From an uncultured Clostridia bacterium (GTDB taxonomy: Bacteria > Bacillota > Clostridia > Oscillospirales > Acutalibacteraceae): DNA of 50,319 nt. The position numbers and the translations under genes were made by a program. This document shows, one piece after another, positions 17,750-26,329 of the stretch; position 1 is the first letter of the stretch, and the number at the start of each line of letters is the position of its first letter. Location of the stretch: positions 1 through 50,319 of the forward strand of contig CALWVB010000059.1 in the NCBI GenBank assembly GCA_944384895.1. The letters are read 5' to 3'. The notes beneath the pieces were generated by a model that saw nothing but the letters and a program-made list of their open reading frames with translations, was not told the origin of the DNA and did not search any database.

Positions 17750-18901
17750 TTATTTACCAAATAATTGTTCAGCTTGTTCCATTTTCTCTATAATATTCGT
17801 ACCGAATGGACAATTTTTCATACACTGTCCGCATTTTATACATTCGCCTGCATGATGTTCCAATAAATCATAATGATTTTGTACTGTTTCCGGTATAAAT
17901 CCTTGAGCTATAGCTAAATCAAGATATTTATTAACAGATGCTATATCAATTTTTACAGTACATGGCGCACAATGCCCGCAATACATACAATGTCCGGAAA
18001 ATGAACTTCTTGGTGCGTTTGCTAATATCTCACTGTAATCACACTCTTTATTAGATGCAGTACAATAATCAACGGCCTGTTTTACCTGGTCAATGCTTGC
18101 CATACCGCCTAATACAGACGCAACCCCCGGACGGTCCAGACAATAGCTTATACATTGTATTGGCGTCATAGCTTTACCAAACGGCGATTGCTTTTCATCC
18201 AATAATAATCCTCCTGCAAAAGGTTTCATTACTGTTAAAGCTATGCCTTTATTTTGACAGGTTTGATATAACTGGTCGCGTTTTGGATCTATTCCTTCAT
18301 ATACCCTATCATATGTACTCTCTTCAAAGAATATATTTACATCTTCATTTGCCGGGAGCATATCATAGGCCGGATTAATACTAAACATAATTACGTCCAT
18401 TATACCTGATTCTGCTGCTAATAATGCAATATCAGTATTATGAGTGGACAAACCTATACTTTTAATAATACCTTTTTGTTTTAACTGCTTTGCATATTCT
18501 ATAATTGGACCGTTCATTACTATATCATAATCATTTTTATCATCCACATAATGAACCATGCCAATATCAACATATTCAATTTGCATTAATGTTAAAATCT
18601 GCTCAAAAGATGGTATTATTTTATCTATATCTCTTGTACGGCAATATTGGCCGTCCTTCCATATTGTACATAAATGCCCTTGGATAATAAATTTATTGCG
18701 CGGATATTTTTTTAATACCTTACCAAGATTGCGCCGTACTTCAGGATTTGAAGTATATAAATCAAAAAAATTAATATTATTTTGCATAGCAAAATCTAAA
18801 AGTTGTTCACATTCTTTAAATGATTTACCTTCAAATCCTTCGCAGCCCATACCAACTTCGCTAACTTTTATTCCTGTTTTACCTAATGTTCTATATTGCA
18901 T
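17750..18901 (-). CDS. Aldo/keto reductase with C-terminal 2x[4Fe-4S] ferredoxin domain
   Basis: This 383-aa protein is the first complete gene of the minus-strand operon. The barrel starts MQYRTLGKTGIKVSEVGMGCEG and has NNINFFDLYTSNPE where the catalytic Asp-Tyr region lies. The C-terminal quarter has CMYCGHCAPC (an incomplete cluster; the usual fourth Cys-Pro is replaced by CTVKI) and CIKCGQCMKNCP. It is a paralogue of the gene at 15626 rather than a copy; sequence identity is low. A GAGGGGAGG site lies six bases upstream of the ATG. The leader back to the MerR-type promoter is about 510 bases long and contains what looks like a decayed gene. Confidence 0.87.
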   Translation of the reverse strand: MQYRTLGKTGIKVSEVGMGCEGFEGKSFKECEQLLDFAMQNNINFFDLYTSNPEVRRNLGKVLKKYPRNKFIIQGHLCTIWKDGQYCRTRDIDKIIPSFEQILTLMQIEYVDIGMVHYVDDKNDYDIVMNGPIIEYAKQLKQKGIIKSIGLSTHNTDIALLAAESGIMDVIMFSINPAYDMLPANEDVNIFFEESTYDRVYEGIDPKRDQLYQTCQNKGIALTVMKPFAGGLLLDEKQSPFGKAMTPIQCISYCLDRPGVASVLGGMASIDQVKQAVDYCTASNKECDYSEILANAPRSSFSGHCMYCGHCAPCTVKIDIASVNKYLDLAIAQGFIPETVQNHYDLLEHHAGECIKCGQCMKNCPFGTNIIEKMEQAEQLFGK

Positions 18902-18942
18902 TTTTTATCCTCCCCTCTTTATAATAAGCTTATTAATATTAT

Positions 18943-19415
18943 TTACTCATTTATCAATCTCTGTTTGAGATATAAATAAACATCATCCATTAATTTTAAT
19001 ATTATCAGCTTTTTCATTATAACTTCTGGACATTCCCTTTGAATATTACTTTGTATATGATTTATCCAGCCACTAATTATATCCAGGCGCCGACAGATTA
19101 TTATCAAATGCTTTTTATTACAGGTGCAAAAGCATAATCACTAAGCTGATGTGTAAAGTATAATATCATATTGTGACAGATTTACATTTATCAGTTTTAT
19201 ATTAGACATATATCCTTGTTTTATTTAATCCTATCCCTTTTCTAATACATAATTATAATTTTATTATAATCTTAATTATATTGTATAATAGTTTGAGTTT
19301 GCGCTATATCTCCTCCTATTGTTCTATAAATCATTTGAGCATTTTTTTAAGTACTTTCTATATAATAATAGAAATAATATCGGTTTGTTGCAATATCACT
19401 CCTTATTTCTTTATT
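18943..19415 (-). pseudogene. Possible decayed gene between MerR promoter and first reductase
   Basis: The minus strand is open for about 65 codons from 19137 to the stop at 18943, ending with helical-looking ICRRLDIISGWINHIQSN and ILKLMDDVYLYLKQRLINE. Upstream, other frames give short plausible pieces, such as MSNIKLINVNLSQYDIILY from about 19213 after AAGGAT, and YRTIGGDIAQTQTIIQYN near 19330-19270. No single frame links them and no family is recognised. It could be a gene broken by several indels, or chance. The rest of 18902-20046 holds the MerR operator, repeat C and the fab promoter. Confidence 0.25.
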
Positions 19416-19421
19416 TATTAT

Positions 19422-19452
19422 AGCATAACACTTAGAGTTTGCTCTAAGTCAA
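19422..19452 (-). promoter_or_regulatory. MerR-type promoter and operator of the reductase/ECF operon
   Basis: On the minus strand, TTGACT (19447-19452) and TATGCT (19422-19427) are separated by 19 bp, the over-long spacer typical of MerR-activated promoters. The spacer region contains a perfect dyad ACTTAGAG-CAAA-CTCTAAGT (19430-19449). This is the layout seen for BmrR and AdhR-like regulators. The operon's own MerR gene at 15215 is the obvious candidate to bind it. Confidence 0.75.
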
Positions 19453-19589
19453 TATTGTAAATAAAAAATTTACAATTTATAAATATTTAGTATTTCAAAT
19501 AATATTTATAAACTTATCTTAGTCTACATATACAATATCTAATAATATGTTTGTAATTACAACGTATCTGTTTGCGTTATCGTAAAGCT

Positions 19590-19766
19590 GGGGCGCCTGC
19601 GCGCAGCCATATTTTATATGGCTGCTTTACGCAAAATAATGGACCGTATTAAGATACTTGTACTTAAGACAATTTTTTATTCTTATTTTTAATCTTACCT
19701 ATATAAGGGCCTCATTATTTTGCTATTAACGCATCTTTTTAAGATGCGTTTGCGCAGGCGCCCCCC
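19590..19766 (-). repeat. Four-armed palindromic element, copy C (inverted)
   Basis: This 177-bp element runs opposite to copies A, B and F. It starts GGGGCGCCTGCGC on the plus strand, with hairpin GCAGCCATAT / ATATGGCTGC next and then GCAAAATAAT. After a diverged core come ATTATTTTGC, hairpin ACGCATCTT / AAGATGCGT, and GCGCAGGCGCCCC. It lies between the divergent reductase and fatty-acid operons. Confidence 0.9.
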
Positions 19767-19965
19767 TTTAGTCGGTAATCTCCCGTCTTAGATTTTTTAT
19801 TAAGTATAGCCTTTTAGCATGATTATTTTTTATTGTTTACCTATATATAATCAATATCATATTCATTATAATTTTTCTATTAAATTAATTATCCGTTTTT
19901 ATATACAAAAGTTTTTGTCAAAAATCATCATATGATTCATAAAATGCTATTTCTTGTAAAAGTCA

Positions 19966-19993
19966 TTGACATACAAAATCTCAGGAATATAAT
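19966..19993 (+). promoter_or_regulatory. Promoter of the fatty-acid synthesis operon
   Basis: TTGACA (19966-19971), 16-bp spacer, TATAAT (19988-19993), about 54 bases before the fabT-like start. A 10-bp palindrome ATCATATGAT (19927-19936) sits 30 bp upstream; its role is unknown. An operator for the FabT-like repressor is expected near here but no site could be fixed. Confidence 0.72.
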
Positions 19994-20046
19994 TAGATAG
20001 TAAAACTAAATATATTGGGTATCCTAAAAAAGGCAGGTGATAGTTA

Positions 20047-20502
20047 ATGGCTGAATATGAAGAACGTCTAAATTTTTTATTGACTGATACCTTTGATAAT
20101 ATATTAAATATGGAACAAAAAATGTTAAAACATATTCATAATGCTTTAACTATCAGTGAAGTACATTTAATTGATGCTGTAGGACGCAGTGATAAAACTA
20201 ATACTGTAAGTGAAATAGCTAATGTATTAAATTTAGCTGTGCCTTCAGTAACAATAGCTGTTAATAAGCTTGTTAAAAAAGGATATTTAAATAAAGCTAA
20301 AAACCCGGATGATGGACGGTCGGTTTATATAATGTTAACCCGGGAAGGCAAAAAAATATATCGTTTGCATAGATATTTTCATATAAAAATGATTCAGGCT
20401 CTTTGTTCCAGCCTTACAGAAAATGAAAAAACTGTACTGCTTAATGTTATTGAAAAATTAGATGATTTTTTCAGATCAGAAGCAGTAGTATCGGAGGATT
20501 AA
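20047..20502 (+). CDS. fabT: MarR-family regulator of fatty-acid synthesis (FabT-like)
   Basis: This 151-aa MarR protein has a winged HTH (TVSEIANVLNLAVPSVTIAVNKLVKKGYLNKAKNPDDGRSVYIMLT, about residues 58-102) and helical dimer ends. The gene is first in the fab operon, seven bases before fabH, the position of fabT in streptococci and many Clostridia. By analogy it represses the operon with acyl-ACP as corepressor. No acyl-ACP contact residue was checked, so the name rests on fold plus position. AGGTGA lies eight bases before the ATG. Confidence 0.85.
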   Translation: MAEYEERLNFLLTDTFDNILNMEQKMLKHIHNALTISEVHLIDAVGRSDKTNTVSEIANVLNLAVPSVTIAVNKLVKKGYLNKAKNPDDGRSVYIMLTREGKKIYRLHRYFHIKMIQALCSSLTENEKTVLLNVIEKLDDFFRSEAVVSED

Positions 20503-20509
20503 GTTAATT

Positions 20510-21463
20510 ATGAGCTTTACAATTGCAGGTACAGGAAAAGCACATCCAAAATTGGTTGTAACAAATGATATGATGTCTGAAATAGTAGAAACAAATGATG
20601 AATGGATATCTACTCGTACAGGTATAAAAAGCCGGTATATTTCAACTGATGAAACGCTCTTTGATCTTACTTTAGCAGCAAGCAAACAAGCTATGAAAAA
20701 TGCTGATATTGCTGCTGACAAATTAGATTTTATAATATGTTCAACCATGCAGGGCGATTATAAAACACCATCGTTAGCTTGCCAAATTCAGCATGCTATA
20801 GGCGCTAAATGCCCGGCAGTTGATATAAACGCAGCATGTACAGGATTTATATATGCTCTTGATTTTGCAGCAGCATTAATGGATTCAGGCCGCGCTGAAA
20901 ATATTCTCATAGCTTCATCTGAAATGATGTCTAAGCATATTGATTGGAGCGATAGAGCAACCTGCGTATTATTCGGCGATGGTTCAGGGGCTGCAGTTGT
21001 AACAAAGGGCGATGGATTATTAGCTATGCGTCTTGCAGCAAAAGGCGATGAAAAACTGCTTGTTATAGGCGGCAGCCATGGCAATAATCCATTTGATAAA
21101 AAAACGCCAGTACATGAATATTTAACTATGGAAGGCGGCGAAGTTTTTAAATTTGCCGTAAGTTCTATGTGTTATGATGTTAAATATGTTTTAGAAAAAG
21201 CTAATTTAACTTTAGATGATATACGTATGGTTATCCCGCATCAGGCTAATATGCGTATAATAACAGCCGCAGCAAAACGTCTCGGCCTTCATGATTCACA
21301 GATTATGTCGGGTATCGACAGGTATGGCAATACATCATCCGCCAGTATCCCAATTTTATTAAGCGAGCTTATAGAAAACGGTACGCTTAAAAAAGGTGAT
21401 ATTATTATCTTAACAGCATTTGGCGGCGGCCTTACCAGTGGAGCCTGTATAATAAAATTATAA
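20510..21463 (+). CDS. fabH: 3-oxoacyl-ACP synthase III
   Basis: This 317-aa thiolase-fold enzyme condenses acetyl-CoA with malonyl-ACP to start fatty-acid chains. The triad is visible: Cys110 in DINAACTGF, His in VIPHQANMRI, and Asn in DRYGNTSSAS. The N-terminal TNDEWISTRTGIKSR is typical. A GGAGGATTAAGTTA site precedes the ATG. Confidence 0.96.
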   Translation: MSFTIAGTGKAHPKLVVTNDMMSEIVETNDEWISTRTGIKSRYISTDETLFDLTLAASKQAMKNADIAADKLDFIICSTMQGDYKTPSLACQIQHAIGAKCPAVDINAACTGFIYALDFAAALMDSGRAENILIASSEMMSKHIDWSDRATCVLFGDGSGAAVVTKGDGLLAMRLAAKGDEKLLVIGGSHGNNPFDKKTPVHEYLTMEGGEVFKFAVSSMCYDVKYVLEKANLTLDDIRMVIPHQANMRIITAAAKRLGLHDSQIMSGIDRYGNTSSASIPILLSELIENGTLKKGDIIILTAFGGGLTSGACIIKL

Positions 21464-21495
21464 ATAAACTAAAAAAATTCGGGAGGAAATTTATC

Positions 21496-21723
21496 ATGAC
21501 ATTTGAAAAAGTAGCTCAGGTTATTGCAGAAAACAGAGATATGGATGTAAGCGAAATCACTATGGATACTACATTTGAAGATTTACAGCTTGATTCCCTT
21601 GATACTGTTGATTTGGTTATGAGCCTTGAAGAAGTATTTGATATAACAATTGAAATGCAGGAAGGTCTTAAATCTGTAGGCGATGTTGTTAATCTTATTG
21701 ACAGCCTTCTTGAAAAGAAATAA
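21496..21723 (+). CDS. acpP: Acyl carrier protein
   Basis: This 75-aa acidic protein has phosphopantetheine attachment Ser34 in LQLDSLDTVDLVM. GGGAGG lies upstream of the ATG. It carries the growing acyl chain for all the enzymes of this operon. The 143-base gap to fabK contains a stem-loop that may raise the acpP mRNA level relative to the rest. Confidence 0.96.
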   Translation: MTFEKVAQVIAENRDMDVSEITMDTTFEDLQLDSLDTVDLVMSLEEVFDITIEMQEGLKSVGDVVNLIDSLLEKK

Positions 21724-21769
21724 TAAAATATTATAATATACAATAAATTAAGAATAAAATATTTCATGT

Positions 21770-21818
21770 AAAGATGAAAGTATAATGCTAAATAAAAAAT
21801 AATTATACTTTTATCTTT
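21770..21818 (+). terminator. Stem-loop between acpP and fabK (partial terminator or processing site)
   Basis: AAAGATGAAAGTATAAT pairs with ATTATACTTTTATCTTT (one G-U pair) across a 15-base loop, followed by TCCTG rather than a T run. A TTGACA follows at 21829 but has no well-spaced -10. It probably tunes acpP expression against downstream genes. Confidence 0.5.
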
Positions 21819-21866
21819 CCTGAAATTATTGACAAATATATTTTCAGCCTTAATTGGGGAGAAATT

Positions 21867-22811
21867 ATGAAAAGTGTTATTTGTGATTTAGTAGGTATAG
21901 AATATCCAATTTTCCAGGGTGGTATGGCCTGGGTATCAGACGCATCATTAGCCGGCGCTGTATCAAAAGCAGGTGGTTTAGGAATAATAGCTGCTGCAAA
22001 TGCTCCGGCTGATTATGTACGTGAACAGATTCATTTGGTTAAAAGCCAAACTGATAAACCATTTGGCGTAAATGTTATGTTAATGAGCCCTTATTGCGAA
22101 GATATCGCAAAATTAGTAATAGAAGAACATGTTCCAGTTGTTGTAACAGGCGCTGGACTTCCTACAAAATATATGAAAGACTGGATAGAAGCCGGTATTA
22201 AAGTTATACCTGTAGTACCATCCTGTAATATTGCAAAATTAGTAGAACGTGCAGGCGCATCTGCTGTTATTGCAGAAGGCTGCGAATCAGGCGGACATAT
22301 TGGCGAAAGCACTACCATGTCTTTAGTACCTCAGGTATGCGACGCTGTTAATATCCCTGTAATTGCCGCAGGCGGTATAGCTGACGGCCGCGGTATAGCC
22401 GCTGCATTTATGCTTGGCGCTAAAGGCGTACAGTTGGGTACACGTTTTCTTGTTGCAAAAGAATGTACAATACATCAAAACTTCAAAAATAAAGTTCTTA
22501 AAGCTAAGGATACTGATACAATGACAACCGGCGAAAGTCTTGGCCATGCTGTCAGAGCATTAAAAAATCCGTTTACAAGACAATTTTTAGCTAATGAAAA
22601 TAATGAAAACATGTCTATAGAAGAAAAAGAAGCTTTTGGTGCAGGCGCATTAAGGCGTGCTGCAGTTGACGGCGATGAAAAAAATGGTTGCTTTATGGCA
22701 GGCCAAATAAGCGGGCTTGTTAAAAAAGAGCAAACCTGTGAGGAAATGATAAAAGAACTCTTTGCTGAAACTGAAAAAGTATTGGAGGGCGCAAAACAAT
22801 GGCTGAAATAA
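21867..22811 (+). CDS. fabK: Enoyl-ACP reductase II (FabK), FMN-dependent
   Basis: This 314-aa protein of the nitronate monooxygenase/IMPDH-like TIM-barrel family has FQGGMAWVSDASLAGAVSKAGG at the N-terminus, EGCESGGHIGE, and the FMN phosphate-binding GGIADGRGIAAAFMLGAKGVQLGTRF. It reduces trans-2-enoyl-ACP with NAD(P)H in the last step of elongation. No fabI, fabL or fabV occurs in the window, so FabK is the only enoyl reductase seen. GGGGAGAAAT precedes the ATG. It overlaps fabD by 13 bases. Confidence 0.94.
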   Translation: MKSVICDLVGIEYPIFQGGMAWVSDASLAGAVSKAGGLGIIAAANAPADYVREQIHLVKSQTDKPFGVNVMLMSPYCEDIAKLVIEEHVPVVVTGAGLPTKYMKDWIEAGIKVIPVVPSCNIAKLVERAGASAVIAEGCESGGHIGESTTMSLVPQVCDAVNIPVIAAGGIADGRGIAAAFMLGAKGVQLGTRFLVAKECTIHQNFKNKVLKAKDTDTMTTGESLGHAVRALKNPFTRQFLANENNENMSIEEKEAFGAGALRRAAVDGDEKNGCFMAGQISGLVKKEQTCEEMIKELFAETEKVLEGAKQWLK

Positions 22812-23761
22812 TAGATAACGCTAATAACCTATCTATTCAGTATAAAGGTAAAATTGCCTTTGTATTTGCCGGCCAGGGCGCTCAGTATCCAGGTATGGGC
22901 AAGGATTTATATGATAATTCTAAATCTGCAAAAATGGTCTATGATATAGCTGATATAATCCGTGAAGGTACAAGTCAGCAATGCTTTAATGGTACAAAAG
23001 AGGATTTATCACGCACTATTAATACACAGCCATGTTTATTCTGTGCTGATTTAGCTGCGGCTGAAGCTTTGCGTGAACATGATATTATACCAGATTATAT
23101 AGCTGGCTTTTCTTTAGGCGAAATACCGGCATTGGCATTTGGCGGATATCTTCAGATAAACGATGCTTTTAAATTTGTATGCAAACGCGCACAGTATATG
23201 GATGAATGTGCAAATGAAACTAACGGCGTTATGTATGCTGTTGTAGGCCTTAATCCTGATAAAGTCGCAGAACTTTGCCAAAGCGTTGATAAATGTTATC
23301 CTGTTAATTTTAACTGCCAAACTCAAACAGTTGCCGCCTGTTGCTCAGACAGCGCTGATAATTTTGCCGCTTTAGTAAAACAAAACGGCGGTAAATCTAT
23401 AAAATTAAGGGTATCGGGCGCATTTCATTCTCCATTTATGAATAAAGCATCCGAAAAACTCAGCAATGAATTTGCTGATCTTAAATTTAATACTCCTATA
23501 ATCCCTGTTTTAGCTAATGCAACAGCGCAGGAATATACCGGCACTGATTTAATGTTTAAACAGGTAAATTCTCCTGTATTATGGCAGAAAACTATAGAAA
23601 ATATGGCTGAGTTAGGCGTTACAATATTTATTGAAGTAGGTCCTGGCAAAACTTTAACTGGACTTATTTCAAAAATTTTACCAGATGCTTTGACTATTAA
23701 TGTCGAAAATATGGAAAGCCTTAATAAAGCCATGGAGGTATTAAAAAATGCTGAAAGATAA
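22799..23761 (+). CDS. fabD: Malonyl-CoA:ACP transacylase
   Basis: This 320-aa enzyme loads malonate onto ACP. FVFAGQGAQYPGMG opens the domain, the nucleophile is Ser105 in AGFSLGE, and the catalytic His lies in SGAFHSPFM. EVGPGKTLTGL is the late conserved loop. A TTGGAGGGC site lies inside the end of fabK, and the gene overlaps fabG by 14 bases. Confidence 0.96.
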   Translation: MAEIIDNANNLSIQYKGKIAFVFAGQGAQYPGMGKDLYDNSKSAKMVYDIADIIREGTSQQCFNGTKEDLSRTINTQPCLFCADLAAAEALREHDIIPDYIAGFSLGEIPALAFGGYLQINDAFKFVCKRAQYMDECANETNGVMYAVVGLNPDKVAELCQSVDKCYPVNFNCQTQTVAACCSDSADNFAALVKQNGGKSIKLRVSGAFHSPFMNKASEKLSNEFADLKFNTPIIPVLANATAQEYTGTDLMFKQVNSPVLWQKTIENMAELGVTIFIEVGPGKTLTGLISKILPDALTINVENMESLNKAMEVLKNAER

Positions 23762-24488
23762 GGTAGCCCTTATAACAGGTGCAAGCCGCGGTATTGGTAA
23801 AGCTATAGCAATGGAATTTGCTGCAAACGGCGCTAATATCGCTATTATATATGCAGGTAATACAGACGCTGCAAATGATACAATAAGCGAAATTGAAGCT
23901 AAAGGCGTAAAAGCTAAAGCATATCAGTGCGATGTCAGCTCTTTTGATAATACAAAAGAAATTATTAATCAAATAATAGCTGATTTTGGCCAGGTTGATA
24001 TCTTAGTAAATAATGCCGGTATAACAAAAGACGGCCTTATGTTATCCATGAGCGAACAGAATTTTGATGCAGTTATTAATACAAACCTTAAGGGTGCGTT
24101 TAATATGATCCGCCATCTTTATTCTCATATGATGAAACGCCGCTCAGGCCGTATAATTAATATAACTTCAGTTGCCGGTATTATGGGTAATGCAGGCCAG
24201 ACTAATTATGCCAGTGCAAAAGCTGGTATGATAGGCCTTACTAAATCAGTAGCAAAAGAATTAGCTGCAAGAAATATTACCTGTAATGCTATTGCTCCTG
24301 GTTTTATTGATACTGATATGACTGCAAAATTATCTGAAAAGGTTTTAGATGCTGCTAAAGCCGCTATCCCAATGAAAAGGATGGGTAAACCGGAAGAAAT
24401 TGCTAAAGCCGCAGTATTTTTAGCTTCAGATAACGCGGCATATATCACAGGAGAAGTATTAAAAATCGACGGGGGGTTATGCATGTGA
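23748..24488 (+). CDS. fabG: 3-oxoacyl-ACP reductase
   Basis: This 246-aa short-chain dehydrogenase has NADP-binding TGASRGIGKA near the N-terminus, NNAG (VNNAGITKDGLM), catalytic Ser in NITSVAG, and YASAKAG with Tyr and Lys. The C-terminal YITGEVLKIDGG is FabG-typical. It reduces 3-ketoacyl-ACP. GGAGG lies in the end of fabD. Confidence 0.96.
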   Translation: MLKDKVALITGASRGIGKAIAMEFAANGANIAIIYAGNTDAANDTISEIEAKGVKAKAYQCDVSSFDNTKEIINQIIADFGQVDILVNNAGITKDGLMLSMSEQNFDAVINTNLKGAFNMIRHLYSHMMKRRSGRIINITSVAGIMGNAGQTNYASAKAGMIGLTKSVAKELAARNITCNAIAPGFIDTDMTAKLSEKVLDAAKAAIPMKRMGKPEEIAKAAVFLASDNAAYITGEVLKIDGGLCM

Positions 24489-25714
24489 AAAGAGTAGTCG
24501 TAACCGGTATGGGGGTTATTTCCCCAGTTGGAAATGATATTAATACCTTTTTTCAGAATATAACAAACGGCGTATGCGGTATAGATTTTATTAAAAAATT
24601 TGATACAACTGATTATAAAGTAAAAGTTGCCGCTGAAGTTAAAGATTTTAACGCTGCTGATTATATGCCAAAGCCACAAATCCGTAAAACTGATTTATTC
24701 TGTCAATATGCCCTTGCCGCAGCACAACAGGCTGTAGAAGACAGCGGTATTATTGATAATATCGAACCGGAACGTTTAGGCGTATATGTAGGTTCCGGTA
24801 TCGGCGGTATGAATACATTTGTCACTGAAACGGAAAAATTATTAACAGGCGGTCCAAGAAAAGTATCACCATTTTTTGTACCTATGATGATTTCTAATAT
24901 TGCTGCCGGCAATATTGCTATAAAATATCATGCTATGGGGCCAAGTTTACCGGTTGTAACTGCTTGTGCAACTTCATCAAATTCAATAGGCGAAGCTTTC
25001 CGTGCTATTAAACATGGTTATGCTGACGCTATTATAGCAGGCGGTGCAGAAGCTACAATAAATCCGCTTTCTATTGCTGGATTTACCAATTGTATGGCAT
25101 TATCTTCCCGTAATGACCCGCTTGATTGTTCTACTCCATTTGATAAACGCCGCGATGGTTTTGTTATGGGTGAAGGCGCCGGTATAATTGTTTTGGAAGA
25201 ATATGAACATGCAAAAGCAAGAAACGCTAAAATATATGCTGAAATATGCGGTTATGGCAATACATGTGATGCTTATCATGTAACAGCTCCGCATCCTGAA
25301 GCTGTCGGCGCTATCAAAGCGATAAAATTAGCTTGTGAAGAGGGCGGTTATAACAGCGATATGAGCGTTTATATCAATGCTCATGGTACATCTACCCCGC
25401 TTAATGATAAAGCTGAAACTTATGCTATTAAACAGGTATTTGGTGATGACGCTTATAAAATGCATATAAGCAGTACTAAATCAATGACTGGACATATGTT
25501 AGGCGCAGCAGGCGCTGTTGAAGCTATTGTTTCTGTATTAGCATTGGATAATAGTATAATCCCACCGACAATCGGTTATAAAGAACCGGATGAAGACTGC
25601 GATCTTAATTATACGCCAAATAAAAGCGTTAAAGCTGATATTGATTTTGCTTTATCATCTTCACTTGGTTTTGGCGGACATAATGGTATTTTAGCTTTTT
25701 CAAAAATAAAATAA
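24485..25714 (+). CDS. fabF: 3-oxoacyl-ACP synthase II
   Basis: This 409-aa enzyme (from the GTG at 24485, MKRVVVTGMG) elongates acyl-ACP with malonyl-ACP. The active-site Cys161 lies in VTACATSSNS, with the two His in NAHGTSTPLND and TGHMLGAAGA. GTG is preferred over the ATG at 24479 because GGGGGG (24471-24476) is eight bases from GTG but only two from ATG; the GTGA overlap with fabG also fits. A decayed duplicate of its 3' end follows at 25748. Confidence 0.95.
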   Translation: MKRVVVTGMGVISPVGNDINTFFQNITNGVCGIDFIKKFDTTDYKVKVAAEVKDFNAADYMPKPQIRKTDLFCQYALAAAQQAVEDSGIIDNIEPERLGVYVGSGIGGMNTFVTETEKLLTGGPRKVSPFFVPMMISNIAAGNIAIKYHAMGPSLPVVTACATSSNSIGEAFRAIKHGYADAIIAGGAEATINPLSIAGFTNCMALSSRNDPLDCSTPFDKRRDGFVMGEGAGIIVLEEYEHAKARNAKIYAEICGYGNTCDAYHVTAPHPEAVGAIKAIKLACEEGGYNSDMSVYINAHGTSTPLNDKAETYAIKQVFGDDAYKMHISSTKSMTGHMLGAAGAVEAIVSVLALDNSIIPPTIGYKEPDEDCDLNYTPNKSVKADIDFALSSSLGFGGHNGILAFSKIK

Positions 25715-25747
25715 TTAATAAAAGCTCTTATAAAGATTAAGTCCGCA

Positions 25748-25794
25748 GATTTAATTGTATCCAAAATAAAAATATTAAAGCTGATATTGATTTT
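25748..25794 (+). repeat. Decayed partial duplicate of the fabF 3' end
   Basis: These 47 bases match fabF 25601-25648 at about 40 of 48 positions with one gap, including a perfect 20-bp run beginning TTAAAGCTGATATT (25629 and 25775). The copy lies 147 bp downstream of the original. It looks like the remnant of a short tandem duplication outside the gene. Confidence 0.75.
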
Positions 25795-25915
25795 TATAAT
25801 TTTGTAAAGATATTTTAAATAACATAAAGACAGATAAGACAGAATCAATTTATTTTATGGATGAATATGATTTTATCCTCAATTAACTACAAAGAAACAA
25901 GGTACCGTTTAAGCC

Positions 25916-26058
25916 GGAAGGGGGGCGCCCGCGGGCGGCTTTCAGCCGCCCCTGCATAAGATTTGCTAAGGGAGCACTATTTATTTATCAATGAACATTT
26001 TATAAAGGTGGATATGCAGGGAGCGCATATTCATGCGCTCCGCGGACGCCCCCCTTCC
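25916..26058 (-). repeat. Four-armed palindromic element, copy D, inside the fab/acc gene string
   Basis: The ends are GGAAGGGGGGCGCCCGCG and CGCGGACGCCCCCCTTCC, a longer terminal repeat than in other copies. Inside are hairpin GGGCGGC / GCCGCCC, a short central repeat CTGCATA / TATGCAG, and hairpin GGAGCGCAT / ATGCGCTCC. Total 143 bp. It separates fabF from accB on the same strand. Apart from it, the fabF-end duplicate and a terminator-like hairpin, nothing is seen in 25715-26329. Confidence 0.88.
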
Positions 26059-26260
26059 TACCTGCAAAACCGGCAGCTTTCTTTCAGTATTTACAAAAAT
26101 AAACGAGATTATCTTTATCTGACTAAATTACATATTTATAAAATATGTAATTTAGATTAGTATCATGCTCGCTATATTCTCTTCGCTTAATTAAGGATGA
26201 CATAATTTAGTTATAACGTAAAAAGATTAACTAATAACAAATAAATATATTATATCTCCT

Positions 26261-26307
26261 AAAAAGCGCGCTTTATTAATATTATAATTATTATAAACGC
26301 TTTTTTT
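26261..26307 (+). terminator. Terminator-like hairpin just upstream of accB
   Basis: AAAAAGCG and CGCTTTTTT close a long AT stem (TTTATTAATATTATAATTATTATAAA region), followed by TTTTTTT (26301-26307). It can stop read-through from fabF or act as an attenuator before accB, ten bases ahead of its GGAGG site. Confidence 0.6.
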
Positions 26308-26329
26308 AACCGTCAAGGAGGTTTTTAAC

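Noticed and set aside
18902..19421. Riboswitch in the long leader of the reductase/ECF operon
   Set aside because: No conserved core of TPP, FMN, cobalamin, preQ1 or similar riboswitches could be recognised by eye.
25963..26160. A 65-codon frame inside element D
   Set aside because: It is encoded by palindromic repeat sequence, has no ribosome binding site and no protein-like composition.
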